Notes: generated from the letters alone by a model not told the origin. Shown: positions 44,124 through 54,268, counted from the stretch's first letter. The stretch: 64,000 nt of DNA from Leptospira idonii (GCF_004770995.1 NZ_RQHW01000047.1:186001-250000), one strand, 5' to 3'. Program-made: numbers and translations.

Positions 44124-45725
44124 ATGCGTCTTTTTATTCGAGTTTTTCCCGGTTTATGTTGTTTTTTATTTCTGACTAAGGGGAAAATTTTAGATGTAAC
44201 CTATGTTTCATGGTTATTGGATGGAGATCCTGCCATGTCTTGGATCGGCTGGCAGTTTTTTCGAACTTCCGATTTGTTTCAGATTCCTTGGGGTCTCAAT
44301 CCTTATTATGGATTGGAAATTTCCAGTTCTATCGTTTATTCCGATTCGATTCCTCTGTTTTCTATTTTATTTAAATTATTTAACTCCTTGTTGCCTACGC
44401 AGTTCCAATTTTTCGGAATATGGATACTATTGTGCTTTTTGCTGCAGTCTTACTTTGCTTCTAAATTATTAGGTTTATTTGTATCTTCCTCACGGCTTCG
44501 TTTTCTTTTTACCTTTTTTTTCTGCCTGGCTCCTTGTTTTCTTTGGCGATTACACGGGCATTATTCCCTTTGTGCGCATTGGGTCATCTTGGCCGGGTTA
44601 TACGGATACTTTAACAGAAAATTTTCTTTTTCTTATTGGTTGATTCTCGTTTTTCTCTCTTCTTTGATTCATCCTTATATTTGTTTTTTCTGTTTATCTT
44701 TTTTCTGTATTGATCTTTTACAAAGGGCCTTACAACGGCAATTGAGCTTTTATAAAGTTATTTTATTGTTTTGCCTATGTGTTTCGATTTTGGGAGCAGG
44801 AATGTATTCTGCCGGTTATTTTTCGTTAGGCAGTGATTTGTCTTCGGATACATCCGGATATCGAATGAATTTACTTTCTGTTTTTGACGCAGAAGAAGGT
44901 TGGTCTAGGATCTTTCCTGATATTCCTGGAGAAAGATTTGAATACGAAGGATTTAATTTTATCGGAACTGGAATTCTAATATTAATTGTTTTCTGTTTCC
45001 TTTCCTTTCGAAAAGGAACTAGTTTGTTTCTGAAACCGAAAATGATTCCTCTTGGTTTTTTTCTTCTTTTTTTGTTTTTCTATTCTTTGTCCGAGAAAAT
45101 CAATTTTGCCGATAAAACTATTTTTGTTTATCAGTATCCTGTGATTTTGGAGCCGTTCCATTCTGTATTTCGCGCAAATGGGCGTTTTTTCTGGCCGGTT
45201 CTTTATACTATTTATCTAGTTGTAATGATTCAATTTTATAAATCCATTTCTAAGAAGTGGATAGAACTGGTAACGTTCGTTATCTTAATTATATTTGTTT
45301 TCGATCTCTATCCAAAGATTGAATTTTTTCAAAAGCGTTTCGATGTTCCTACAGCGAATCAAAAACAATTAGTTGCTGCATCTCCTGAATGGACTAAGAT
45401 ATCCAAGCCTTATCGTTCGATGTATTTGGTTTTTCCTGAGAATAAACCAAAGCATTGGGAAACTTTAGCTCTGGTAGCTTTGGAAAATCGATTGTCCATC
45501 AATTTCGGATACTTTACCCGATTGAATCGAGTTCGTTTACTGGAGTCAAAAAATAAATTAGCAAAGGAAATAGAGCAGGGTAATTTCTCGGATAAGATTC
45601 TTTATGTTTTTTCAGACAAAAGAATTTGGTCAGAGGCGGTATCTCGTAAAGCGGAGGTGGATCTGACGGGGGAAATAGATGGCATTTATTTCCTTGCTCC
45701 GAAATTCCTTCTTCATGAAATCTAA
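44124..45725 (+). CDS. DUF6311-type membrane protein, probable GT-C glycosyltransferase
   Basis: 533 residues with about ten or eleven membrane segments and a C-terminal soluble tail of about 120 residues. DGDPAMSWIGWQFFRTS near 33-49 and GLNPYYGLEISSSIVYSDSI near 57-76 match the DUF6311 membrane proteins found in surface-glycan loci. The acidic DGDP in the first outer loop is a candidate GT-C site. The family is not biochemically defined to my knowledge. It probably transfers a sugar from a polyprenyl-phosphate donor in the periplasm. Confidence 0.75.
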   Translation: MRLFIRVFPGLCCFLFLTKGKILDVTYVSWLLDGDPAMSWIGWQFFRTSDLFQIPWGLNPYYGLEISSSIVYSDSIPLFSILFKLFNSLLPTQFQFFGIWILLCFLLQSYFASKLLGLFVSSSRLRFLFTFFFCLAPCFLWRLHGHYSLCAHWVILAGLYGYFNRKFSFSYWLILVFLSSLIHPYICFFCLSFFCIDLLQRALQRQLSFYKVILLFCLCVSILGAGMYSAGYFSLGSDLSSDTSGYRMNLLSVFDAEEGWSRIFPDIPGERFEYEGFNFIGTGILILIVFCFLSFRKGTSLFLKPKMIPLGFFLLFLFFYSLSEKINFADKTIFVYQYPVILEPFHSVFRANGRFFWPVLYTIYLVVMIQFYKSISKKWIELVTFVILIIFVFDLYPKIEFFQKRFDVPTANQKQLVAASPEWTKISKPYRSMYLVFPENKPKHWETLALVALENRLSINFGYFTRLNRVRLLESKNKLAKEIEQGNFSDKILYVFSDKRIWSEAVSRKAEVDLTGEIDGIYFLAPKFLLHEI

Positions 45726-46692
45726 TTTTTCAGAAAATCAATCCGAATCCGATTTACCTCTAATCTCCGTAGCAATGGCTACTTATAACGGAGATCGTTA
45801 TTTAGAAGAACAAATCGATAGCATTCTTTCTCAGACGTATCCTAATTTGGAGATTGTTATTTGTGACGATCTGTCCCGTGATTCTACCAGGGAAATTCTG
45901 CAGCGTTATGAGAAAGCTCATGATAATGTTTCTTTGATTTTCAATTCCGAAAATAAGGGTGTTGTTCGAAGTTTTGAAACTGCGATTTCCCTTTGTAAGG
46001 GAGATTTTATCGCTCTTTCCGATCAAGATGATATCTTTTTACCGGAAAAAATCTTCGAACTCTATCGCCATATAGGCGATGCTTATCTGATTCACTGTGA
46101 TTCCGTTCTCATCGACTCGAAAGGGAACACCCTTCATCCTTCTTATTTCGCATATTCTAAAACAAAAGATAAGCATGTTTTTACCGATTATCTTTTGGGG
46201 AATAATGTAACCGGAAATTCTGTTCTGATCCGCAAGGAACTGGCTCGTTTTTCTCTCCCTTTTCCTAAAGGAATTCGGATGCACGATCATTATCTTGCGT
46301 TAGCTGCTTGTTATTTAGGGAAGATTGAATTTTTTGATCTTCCCTTACAATTGTATCGCCAGCATGATAAAAACGTCATCGGTGCGAATTTGGGAAATTT
46401 CGATACCTTTTTAAAAGAGAGTAGGAAGGGGTATTTGTCCGATCATTCCATATTGAGGGCGGGGATTTTTCCCAAATATAAGAAGGAAATCGAATTACAG
46501 AGGGATTTCAAAAGAGCTATTTTTAAAGGAAAATGGAAAAGTAGATATTCCCTTCTGAAATTGTTGGATGTTCCCGGTGGAAAAAAAATGATGGTTTATT
46601 ACTTTTTATTTTGTGGATTTTGGGGAGATCCGATTCGGAATTTATTTTATTCCCTTCTGACTTCTATGAAGAAAACGAAACAATCGGCATAA
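45715..46692 (+). CDS. Glycosyltransferase family 2
   Basis: 325 residues from ATG 45715, which overlaps the previous stop by 11 bases. An ATG at 45679 with GGGGGA six bases upstream would add 12 residues. LISVAMATYNGDRYLEEQID, IVICDDLSRDSTREIL and FIALSDQDDIFLPEKI carry the typical GT2 motifs with DQDD as metal site. VTGNSVLIRKEL and HDHYLALAACYLG mark the rhamnosyltransferase-like subgroup common in O-antigen loci. Soluble. Confidence 0.83.
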   Translation: MKSNFSENQSESDLPLISVAMATYNGDRYLEEQIDSILSQTYPNLEIVICDDLSRDSTREILQRYEKAHDNVSLIFNSENKGVVRSFETAISLCKGDFIALSDQDDIFLPEKIFELYRHIGDAYLIHCDSVLIDSKGNTLHPSYFAYSKTKDKHVFTDYLLGNNVTGNSVLIRKELARFSLPFPKGIRMHDHYLALAACYLGKIEFFDLPLQLYRQHDKNVIGANLGNFDTFLKESRKGYLSDHSILRAGIFPKYKKEIELQRDFKRAIFKGKWKSRYSLLKLLDVPGGKKMMVYYFLFCGFWGDPIRNLFYSLLTSMKKTKQSA

Positions 46693-46703
46693 ACTATCCT
46701 TTC

Positions 46704-47579
46704 ATGTCTGGGAAACGAATTACTGCAATCATTGTTACTTTCAATCCTGACCTGTCTCTTTTAAACGAGCTGGTTTCTGTTTTGATTTGTGATGATATTG
46801 AAACGGTAATCGTAGACAATCAGTCTTCCCAATCCTTTCAAAAATCCCTTCCCGTTTCGAAGTTACTTCAGTTTTTTCCTTTGGAATCCAATTTCGGAAT
46901 CGGTTATGCGATCAATTTTGCGATCCGAAAATACCGAGAGATAAACGATTATTTTATCTTTTTCGATCAGGACAGTATCCCCGAGAAAGGAATGGTTGAG
47001 AAACTTGTTCGTCGTTTTGAGGATTTGGAAGCTAAAGGATTTTCTCCCGGTGCGATCGGACCTCAAATCTTTGATAGAAAATACGATTCAAAGCTGCCCT
47101 TTGTCAATCCTCATCCTGTAGAAGAGGGTGTGGTGGAGGTGACTCATTTGTTCACATCCGGTACATTGATCAAAAGCGATTTAATTTCCAGAATCGGTTA
47201 TCTTAAGGAAGACTACTTTATCGATCAAGTGGATGTAGAGTGGTGTCTTCGAATTCGATATTTCGGTTATCGGGTGTTCGGTGATCTTTCGGCGATCCTA
47301 AACCATTCGATCGGGGACGATTTGTTCCATTTGAAACTTTTGGGTAAAAAATTAATTCGTTATTCTCCTCTTAGGAATTATTATATGGTTCGCAATATGC
47401 TTGTTTTGCTAAGAGACGGGCGCAATGATTTCAGTTGGAGATTCAGAAATCTGAAAGATATCCTTTTGCGTTCTTTGTATTGGATTGTCTTTTTGGATCA
47501 AAAGTGGGAGAGAACCTTGTATATCTTAAAGGGTTATCGGGACGGAATTTTAAAACGAATGGGAAAATATAATCGTTAG
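46704..47579 (+). CDS. Glycosyltransferase family 2 (rhamnosyltransferase-like)
   Basis: 291 residues from ATG 46704; an in-frame TTG at 46611 would lie inside the previous gene and is less likely. ITAIIVTFNPDLSLLNEL, VIVDNQSSQSFQ, NFGIGYAINFAIRKY, FIFFDQDSIPEKG and DYFIDQVDVEWCLRIR are the RfbN/WbbL-like rhamnosyltransferase pattern. The C-terminal RNYYMVRNMLVLLRDG is usual too. Donor not certain. The gene just precedes glf. Confidence 0.85.
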   Translation: MSGKRITAIIVTFNPDLSLLNELVSVLICDDIETVIVDNQSSQSFQKSLPVSKLLQFFPLESNFGIGYAINFAIRKYREINDYFIFFDQDSIPEKGMVEKLVRRFEDLEAKGFSPGAIGPQIFDRKYDSKLPFVNPHPVEEGVVEVTHLFTSGTLIKSDLISRIGYLKEDYFIDQVDVEWCLRIRYFGYRVFGDLSAILNHSIGDDLFHLKLLGKKLIRYSPLRNYYMVRNMLVLLRDGRNDFSWRFRNLKDILLRSLYWIVFLDQKWERTLYILKGYRDGILKRMGKYNR

Positions 47580-47580
47580 T

Positions 47581-48705
47581 ATGGAAAAATCTATTTTGAT
47601 TGTGGGCGCCGGTTTTTCCGGAGCTGTTTTGGCTCACGAACTTTCTACTCGTTTGCATAATAAAAGAAAAATCGTCGTTTGGGACGAAAGAAATCACGTG
47701 GCAGGCAATTGCCATACACAAAGAGATCCCGATACGGGAGTGATGATCCACGAATACGGTCCGCATATTTTCCATACTTCCAACAAGAAGGTTTGGGACT
47801 ATGTGAACTCATTTGTTCCTTTCGAACCTTTTGTTAACAGAGTAAAGGCGGTTTTTCAGGGACAGATTTATTCCATGCCTATCAATCTTCATACGATCAA
47901 CCAGTTCTTCGGCAAGACATTCAATCCGAAAGAAGCCGCCGATTGGATCGGGAAACAAGCGGACACTTCTATCACGGAACCGAAATCTTTTGAAGAACAG
48001 GCGATTCGATTTTTAGGTAAGTCCATCTATAAAGCCTTTTTTTACGGTTACACGAAAAAACAATGGGGATGTGAACCTACTGAACTTCCCGCATCCATAT
48101 TAAAAAGACTTCCCGTTCGATTCAATTATAACGACAATTATTATAACGATGTTTATCAAGGAATCCCTAGGGATGGTTATACGGCCATCATAGAAAAAAT
48201 GTTCCGCCATGATAACATCAAGCTTGAGTTAGGAAAAAAATATATCCGTTCCGAAGAAGATTACAGGTACGAGCATATTTTTTTCAGCGGTCCTATCGAT
48301 CAATTTTTCGGATACAAACACGGACGTTTGTCTTATCGCACTGTAACTTTTGAAAGGCATGAGACGGAAGGGGATTTTCAAGGAAATCCGGTGATCAATT
48401 ATTGTGATGAAGATGTTCCTTACACAAGGATTCATGAACACAAACATTTTACTCCTTGGGAGACTCATGAAAAGACTGTTTTTTTCAAAGAGTTCAGTAA
48501 GGAAACTACCGAAACCGATATCCCTTATTATCCGAAAAGATTAAGCGGAGATATGGAGATTCTACAGAAATATGAAGAGGAAAAAAAGTCTTTGGAAAAT
48601 ATTTCCTTTTTAGGAAGACTCGCTACCTATAGATATTTGGATATGCATCAAGTGATTGAAGAAGCATTGGAAGTCGCAGATTCCTATATCTCACAGCATA
48701 ACTAA
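47581..48705 (+). CDS. glf: UDP-galactopyranose mutase
   Basis: 374 residues, typical length. VGAGFSGAVLAHEL at 8-21 binds FAD, GNCHTQRDPDTGVMIHEYG at 42-60 and GPHIFHTSNKKVWDYV follow, and YGYTKKQWG and DMHQVIEEAL near the C-terminus are conserved in Glf. The enzyme interconverts UDP-galactopyranose and UDP-galactofuranose through a flavin adduct. It starts one base after the previous stop. A transferase with the GlfT-type GGAGG segment follows, so the glycan very probably contains galactofuranose. Confidence 0.97.
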   Translation: MEKSILIVGAGFSGAVLAHELSTRLHNKRKIVVWDERNHVAGNCHTQRDPDTGVMIHEYGPHIFHTSNKKVWDYVNSFVPFEPFVNRVKAVFQGQIYSMPINLHTINQFFGKTFNPKEAADWIGKQADTSITEPKSFEEQAIRFLGKSIYKAFFYGYTKKQWGCEPTELPASILKRLPVRFNYNDNYYNDVYQGIPRDGYTAIIEKMFRHDNIKLELGKKYIRSEEDYRYEHIFFSGPIDQFFGYKHGRLSYRTVTFERHETEGDFQGNPVINYCDEDVPYTRIHEHKHFTPWETHEKTVFFKEFSKETTETDIPYYPKRLSGDMEILQKYEEEKKSLENISFLGRLATYRYLDMHQVIEEALEVADSYISQHN

Positions 48706-48716
48706 GAATAAAGAAT

Positions 48717-49580
48717 ATGATCGTTGCAGTGATTGTTACACGAAATCGTTTGGAGCTTCTTAAAAATTGCATCCAATCCGTTTTATCTCAAACCCAAAAA
48801 CCGAATGTTGTACTCGTAGTGGACAATGATTCCACGGACGGAACAAGGAATTGGTTGCAGGAACAAAAAGGCCTGCAGGTGATTTTGAATGAAAATACAG
48901 GAGGAGCCGGAGGCTTTCATCGAGGAATGGCTGAGGCGATCCGTGTAGGCGCTAAATGGGTCTGGCTTATGGATGATGACGGTTATCCAGATAAAGATGC
49001 TTTGAAGCGTTTGAGCGATAGAATCGGAACGAAAGATGTTTCCGCATGGAACTCTCTTGTTTTGGAAAAACCTGGTTCTTCCGTTTTATCTTTCGGATAT
49101 TCCGTTCTTAAAAAAAGCGGGGATCCTGCTTTGTCTAACTCCATTCGGGAATTGGAAACATTGAAGGAAAATGCGAAGGAAGGTCTTTATCCTTGGGGTT
49201 CTTTCTTTAACGGAAGTTTGATTGATGTCGCCTCTTTGGAGCAGATAGGGCTTGTGAATCCTGGTTTTTTCATCTGGGGAGATGAAACGAACCTTCATAT
49301 GCGCCTTCGTAAATGGAAACCCGTTTATACCGTTTTGGATTCTTATCATTATCATCCTGTTGCCAGTTTTCAAACTATGCCTAGTTGGAAATTATTTTAC
49401 GCTCTTAGGAACGGGATTTATAATTCGCTTCGTTTTTTTCCTGATCGATTGATTCGTGTATCCGTTGTTATTTTTCGATATGTTCCTAAACTTCTCTTTC
49501 GTTTTGAGATTCGTTTGATCGGGAAAGCGCTTTGGGAAGGTTTTTCCGGTAAGATACGCTCTTGGGGCATTCAACCTTAA
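48717..49580 (+). CDS. GT2 glycosyltransferase, probable galactofuranosyltransferase
   Basis: 287 residues. VAVIVTRNRLELLKNCI at 3-19, VVDNDSTDGT at 34-43, GGAGGFHRG at 62-70 and WLMDDDGYPDKDAL near 83-96. The combination of GGAGGFxRG and MDDD is typical of GlfT1-like enzymes and other galactofuranosyltransferases. FIWGDETNLHMRL and YHYHPV in the acceptor region are consistent. Its place directly after glf supports Galf as donor. It overlaps the next gene by one base. Confidence 0.8.
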   Translation: MIVAVIVTRNRLELLKNCIQSVLSQTQKPNVVLVVDNDSTDGTRNWLQEQKGLQVILNENTGGAGGFHRGMAEAIRVGAKWVWLMDDDGYPDKDALKRLSDRIGTKDVSAWNSLVLEKPGSSVLSFGYSVLKKSGDPALSNSIRELETLKENAKEGLYPWGSFFNGSLIDVASLEQIGLVNPGFFIWGDETNLHMRLRKWKPVYTVLDSYHYHPVASFQTMPSWKLFYALRNGIYNSLRFFPDRLIRVSVVIFRYVPKLLFRFEIRLIGKALWEGFSGKIRSWGIQP

Positions 49581-50692
49581 TGAAAATCGTTTATCTGGTT
49601 TCGGAGGATTGGTATTTTTGGATGCACCGACTTCCGATCGCTTTAGAAGCCAAGGCGAACGGTTACGAGGTCCATTTGATTTCCAGAAGAGGGGATTTTA
49701 CTGATAAAATCGTTTCTTACGGAATTCACTTTCATGAGTTTTCTATCGATCGTAAAAATTTGAATCCTTTTAAGGAAATCGGAAAAGTTAAGGAAGTTGG
49801 AAAACTTCTCAGGAAGATTCAGCCGGACATTTTGCACAATGTTTCCATGAAGCTCTCCTTACTGGGAACCGTTGCTTCTTATTTTTACCAAAAATGTAAA
49901 ATAGTGAATTCGATCACCGGTCTGGGATATCTTTATTCGAATTCCTTTTTTCTTGTTCGATTGATTCGGTATTTCTTTTCTAAATTTGCTTCTTTTTATT
50001 TTCAAAGGACAAACGCTCTATCCTTATTGGAAAACCCTGATGACGAAAGGGTCTTTCTTTCTTCTTTGGGTCTGCATAAAGATTTGGTAAAAGTGATTCC
50101 AGGCACCGGAGTTGACCTACAAAAATTTCCATTCACTCCTTTGAAGCAAGATTCCCACTTACGTATATTATGTGCTTCTAGGCTCTTGAAAACGAAAGGA
50201 ATTGTCGAACTCTCAGAGGCGATCCGAGAATCAAAAAAAACGAATCCGAATATTCTCTGCACTTTGATCGGAAAGATAGATGCGGGGAATCCTTCTTCTC
50301 TTTCTTCTGAGTTCGTCAAACAATGTGAAGAGGAAGGGATTTGGGAATGGAAAGGATTTACCGATGATGTTCTTCCTTATTACCAAAAAGCCCATTTGGT
50401 GGTGTTGCTTTCTTATGGAGAAGGCCTTCCTGTTTCCTTATTGGAAGCGATGGCGGTGGGACGAGGTGTTTTGACTACGGATGTGCAAGGGTGCAGGGAA
50501 GTCGTGGAAGAGGGAAAAAACGGCTTTCTTGTAAAAGATAAAAACGTAGAAGAACCTGTCTCCAAGTTGAGATATTTGGCGGATCATTTGGATGAGCTAG
50601 AGGTTTTAGGAAAACATTCCAGGGAACTTGCTGAGAAAAAATTCGATAGAAAATTAGTGAACCAAACGATCCTCTCGATTTACAGGAATTAG
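49580..50692 (+). CDS. Glycosyltransferase family 4
   Basis: 370 residues from ATG 49580 (TAATG overlap with the previous stop). IVYLVSEDWYFWMHRLPIA at the N-terminus is shared with the GT4 group that includes WfgR/WbpY-like enzymes; LHNVSMKLSLLGTVAS, TGVDLQKFPFTP, LLSYGEGLPVSLLEAMAVG and TTDVQGCREVVEEGKNGFLV mark both GT-B domains. The EGLPVSLLEA segment holds the EX7E donor site. Donor unknown. Confidence 0.87.
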   Translation: MKIVYLVSEDWYFWMHRLPIALEAKANGYEVHLISRRGDFTDKIVSYGIHFHEFSIDRKNLNPFKEIGKVKEVGKLLRKIQPDILHNVSMKLSLLGTVASYFYQKCKIVNSITGLGYLYSNSFFLVRLIRYFFSKFASFYFQRTNALSLLENPDDERVFLSSLGLHKDLVKVIPGTGVDLQKFPFTPLKQDSHLRILCASRLLKTKGIVELSEAIRESKKTNPNILCTLIGKIDAGNPSSLSSEFVKQCEEEGIWEWKGFTDDVLPYYQKAHLVVLLSYGEGLPVSLLEAMAVGRGVLTTDVQGCREVVEEGKNGFLVKDKNVEEPVSKLRYLADHLDELEVLGKHSRELAEKKFDRKLVNQTILSIYRN

Positions 50693-50704
50693 GCTGCATA
50701 CAAA

Positions 50705-52288
50705 ATGATGATATCCTTAAAAAATCTGTTTTCCAATGTTTCCCGTTTTTTCCCATATTTGATATATATCGTTCTCATCGGATTTATTTTCAGTTTTCGC
50801 AGTCAATTGGATCAATCCGGGCCGTATGTAACCAGTGACGGTGCCATCAAGCTGTACCAGTCTTTTCAATATAAAGAATCCGGGCCTTTTTCATTAGAGT
50901 GTGTCTATCCAGCAAAGGAGATTGATCCGTCTTACTCTTATTATCCGATTCATTATCCCTGGGCTATTTTTCATGCGGAAGGTTTGCCTTGTGTTTTGGA
51001 ATATCCTCCTTTTTTCCTTTGGATAGGAACTTTCGTTTGGAAGTTGTTTTCTCTCCAGGCAGTTTTTTGGATTCCTTTATTTTTTTATGCTGCTGCGATT
51101 TTGTTCTTAGATTGGGTCTTTCGAGGGTGGAACTTGCACGGATCCCTTCGGGCGTTTCTGGTTTTACTTTCCTTCTTTTCCTTCCCTTTGGTGACGGCGA
51201 TCGATTATACTGAGAATCCTCTTTTCATCCTTTTGTATTTGATCGGTTACTTTTTTCTTTTCCGAACGGAAGAAGAGGGGGCTTCAATAAAAACTTTCTT
51301 TTTGTCAGGATTGTTTCTGGGGTTAGCGTTTGTTTTACGGCTTGAAATTCTGATCCCATTTGTTTTGTTATTTGCATTTTCGTTTACCTATCATAAGAAT
51401 ATTAAGTTTTCGTTTTGGATGGGAGTGGGGTTTACAATTCCTGCTTTGTTTTTGTTTTTTTATAATTTTTCCGTATCCGGGCATATCTTAGGATTTCGTT
51501 ACGTTTCTTCTATCCAGGACAATGAGAACGCTTCTGCAGGGTTATTGCTTCGTTTTCAGCTTCTGAAGGCCTATTTATTCGGTGATTCAGTGATGGTGGG
51601 AATTTTACGGTTCCAACCTTTTGTAGGAGTGATGCTTGTCACATTCGCTTCATTGTATCGAACTTTATATCGACATAAATTCATTTTCATTGGAATCACT
51701 GCGGCGGTAGGTTCCATGATTCTTATTCCTTTGACTGTTACTTTTTACGGAGGGGTGGGTTATTTCGGTTTGAGGTATTTGGAACCGTCTTTTTTTCTAT
51801 TGATCCTTTCTTTCGGATTCTTATTATCCCGTGAGGATCTTTCGAAGAGAAAAATTCCCGCCTATTTATTGTTTATTTCCATTATCGTTTCTTTTTATTT
51901 TAATTACCATTCCACAAAAGAAGGTTTGAAAATACTGAGGAATTCTGCAAAGGAGATGGGAATCCTACAGACTTGGCTGGGTAAATCCGAAAATTACGTA
52001 GTTCATTCCAGCTTATATACTTCCATCTTTATGGGAAGATCGTTTCTGGATAAAAAACATGTTCAGTTGACTGGAAACACAGAAGGAAATTCCTTTTTGG
52101 AGAAAGTTCCTGCGAAGGAAAACTTGGTCTTTTTGCTCAGTCCCGATTCGATTTATATCTCTCCAGACATACCTAAAAAAATACACCCGCGTTTTCAAAC
52201 GCCTCTATATCTCAATAAACTCCCTTTAAAGATTAAAGAGGAGATGAAACTCAACGGGATCACAATCGTTTTTGCGGAGAAAATTTAG
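50705..52288 (+). CDS. LA_3751/LA_3752-type multi-membrane glycosyltransferase
   Basis: 527 residues with about ten membrane segments. TSDGAIKLYQSFQYKESG near 40-57 places an acidic residue in the first outer loop; LRLEILIPF, HILGFRYVSSI and a short soluble tail follow. It shares the loop SGHILGFRY with SIHGHPLGFRY of the protein at 55407 in the same topological place, so the two are paralogues. It resembles a Leptospira family of putative GT-C transferases. Donor is probably polyprenyl-linked. Function not shown. Confidence 0.65.
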   Translation: MMISLKNLFSNVSRFFPYLIYIVLIGFIFSFRSQLDQSGPYVTSDGAIKLYQSFQYKESGPFSLECVYPAKEIDPSYSYYPIHYPWAIFHAEGLPCVLEYPPFFLWIGTFVWKLFSLQAVFWIPLFFYAAAILFLDWVFRGWNLHGSLRAFLVLLSFFSFPLVTAIDYTENPLFILLYLIGYFFLFRTEEEGASIKTFFLSGLFLGLAFVLRLEILIPFVLLFAFSFTYHKNIKFSFWMGVGFTIPALFLFFYNFSVSGHILGFRYVSSIQDNENASAGLLLRFQLLKAYLFGDSVMVGILRFQPFVGVMLVTFASLYRTLYRHKFIFIGITAAVGSMILIPLTVTFYGGVGYFGLRYLEPSFFLLILSFGFLLSREDLSKRKIPAYLLFISIIVSFYFNYHSTKEGLKILRNSAKEMGILQTWLGKSENYVVHSSLYTSIFMGRSFLDKKHVQLTGNTEGNSFLEKVPAKENLVFLLSPDSIYISPDIPKKIHPRFQTPLYLNKLPLKIKEEMKLNGITIVFAEKI

Positions 52289-52293
52289 AATTT

Positions 52294-54267
52294 ATGACTT
52301 ATTTGTATCAAATTATTTCCCTTCTTTATTCTCTTTTTTTAGTCTTTTCCGTATTAGGTGATCAATCGCTGATTGTTGCGAGAAATAATCTTTTGTTTTA
52401 TTCTTTTTCTCTCCTTCTTTTGGGGAGCATCAAGTTGTCCGTGGAGAAAATAAAAGAGAACTTTTTGTTTTTATTGCTTTCCGCTTCGGTTCTGGTTTCG
52501 ATCAGTTATTCCGCACAAACTCATTTAGTATATTCGGAGCTTGTCAATAAACAATTTCTGAGGTCTCTTCATTACGGATCTTTGTTCTATTTGATCTATT
52601 TATATCGTAAATGTGATTTGGAAACGTTCCGTTTGTATGCATTGGGAATTGTTTTAGGAATGCATTCCCTATACTTTATGGTAGATGAATTCCAATTGAA
52701 TATACTCCTTGGTTTTCTTGTTCTTTTTTTTCTGACTTCCAAATCGAATCGTGTTTCCTTAAAAACCTTTTACCTTTTTCTTTTCGGAGTTCTTGTTGCG
52801 GTATTTACTTGGATCGTCAATGGAATGTTATTTGATTCTGTGACTTATTTTTTGTATTATTTCGTTTCCTTTTTTTTGATTCTGATCGTCTCGAAGATGG
52901 ATTTGCAAAGGAAAAAACAATTATTAAGAATTCTATTTCTCTTCCTTCTTGCGGAGATTCTATTTTTAAATTTTTCCGTTGTGCATAAATTATTGAAGAA
53001 GGAAAATGTTATTAACTCTAGTTTTGTGCTGGCAGGTTCTCATATCAGTCAGATAGGTGCCGTCGCTCTGTTGGGGCTTTTGATTTCTTTTTTTGCACGT
53101 TCTGTTTTTCCCAGCAGAAAAACGGCGCTGAGCTTCGCTTTGATTTTGTTTTTAGGCACTATCATACTTTTGTTTCTTTCCAACTCCAGAACTTCTCAAT
53201 ACACAGCCATCCTTTCCGCAGGTTTTGTAGGTGTGTATTGGTTTCTAAGTCGCCAGAAAAAAGGGCATCTTTGGATCCTTCTGTCTCTTCTGATCGGGGT
53301 TTTGACTCTTTTTGTTTTTACGAATCCGAAAGCGTTCGCATTCTCCTCTGTAGAATCCAGAAATTCGATTTGGTATTATCATCTAACACAGACAATTATG
53401 GAATCTCCTTTGTTCGGGTTCGGTGCTCATCCTGAGACAAGGCTGTTCTTTTACATTCCCTGGTTTGAAGTCGCAAAATTTACAGACAGAATCACCGATT
53501 ATTTTAGGGTTTTTCATGCCTTTCCTCAGGCGCATAATATTTACATTCAATGGTTCAGTTCGTTCGGGATTGTCGGGACCGTTTTCTTCTTGTGCTGTCT
53601 GCTTTATTTATTGTATTCTGGTTTGAAAACGGTGCTTTCCGAAAAACTGGAAATTTTCAATCTGACGACCCTTTCCTATTTAGTGTTATTCGCTTTTGCA
53701 ATTCACGGTCTTATGGATTTGAACGCATTCGAATCTCCTTTGATGATTCCTATTTCCGTTTTTATAGGTTTTCTGATTTCTTCGATGCATCCTACCGTTT
53801 CCGGAAAGTTTCGCCCCACTTATTTATTCTCCCTATTGATGTTTGCAGTGTTGGCAGCTGTCGTGTTGAATGTGACTAAGATCCGAATGATTGGAAATGT
53901 GAAACATGAACTTTCCAAGAGTTTTTTCTTTCATAATTTGAAGGTAGCGGACTTAACTCCCGAACCTAAAAAATTGGGAGAGTGGAAACATCCTTATGCG
54001 GATACTTTTTTTTCCTGGTTTCCCAGTGAAGAGTTTAGTCAATATAAGGCGCTTTACTTTGTGAAATTAAATATTGATTCCCCTGGGGAAAAATTTATTT
54101 CCGAAGCTCTGCATTCTTTAGGGATTGCGATTCAGATCCATCCCAACAATCCTGTTCATTTTCATCTCATCCATCTGCATTTGAGCTCTTCCTTGTCTCC
54201 TAAATTTAAGGAGGAAGTTTTTGCTTTGAGGCAGTTTTGGGATCCATTCAAAAGCATAACGGAGTGA
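52294..54267 (+). CDS. O-antigen-ligase-like membrane protein (WaaL/Wzy_C family)
   Basis: 657 residues with about twelve hydrophobic segments. NSRTSQYTAILSAG near 290-303, SVESRNSIWYYHLTQTIMES near 347-366, GFGAHPETRLFFY and QAHNIYIQWFSSFGIVGTVF near 410-429 are the conserved loop and His region of the O-antigen ligase/polymerase family. A tail of about 100 residues ends the protein. Ligases attach the undecaprenyl-linked O-chain to lipid A-core in the periplasm. A polymerase role cannot be excluded, since the gene at 28201 is also Wzy-like. Confidence 0.75.
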   Translation: MTYLYQIISLLYSLFLVFSVLGDQSLIVARNNLLFYSFSLLLLGSIKLSVEKIKENFLFLLLSASVLVSISYSAQTHLVYSELVNKQFLRSLHYGSLFYLIYLYRKCDLETFRLYALGIVLGMHSLYFMVDEFQLNILLGFLVLFFLTSKSNRVSLKTFYLFLFGVLVAVFTWIVNGMLFDSVTYFLYYFVSFFLILIVSKMDLQRKKQLLRILFLFLLAEILFLNFSVVHKLLKKENVINSSFVLAGSHISQIGAVALLGLLISFFARSVFPSRKTALSFALILFLGTIILLFLSNSRTSQYTAILSAGFVGVYWFLSRQKKGHLWILLSLLIGVLTLFVFTNPKAFAFSSVESRNSIWYYHLTQTIMESPLFGFGAHPETRLFFYIPWFEVAKFTDRITDYFRVFHAFPQAHNIYIQWFSSFGIVGTVFFLCCLLYLLYSGLKTVLSEKLEIFNLTTLSYLVLFAFAIHGLMDLNAFESPLMIPISVFIGFLISSMHPTVSGKFRPTYLFSLLMFAVLAAVVLNVTKIRMIGNVKHELSKSFFFHNLKVADLTPEPKKLGEWKHPYADTFFSWFPSEEFSQYKALYFVKLNIDSPGEKFISEALHSLGIAIQIHPNNPVHFHLIHLHLSSSLSPKFKEEVFALRQFWDPFKSITE

Positions 54268-54268
54268 T

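Noticed and set aside
46611..46703. N-terminal extension of the GT2 gene from TTG 46611
   Set aside because: It would sit inside the previous gene and adds sequence before the usual GT2 start; ATG 46704 fits better.
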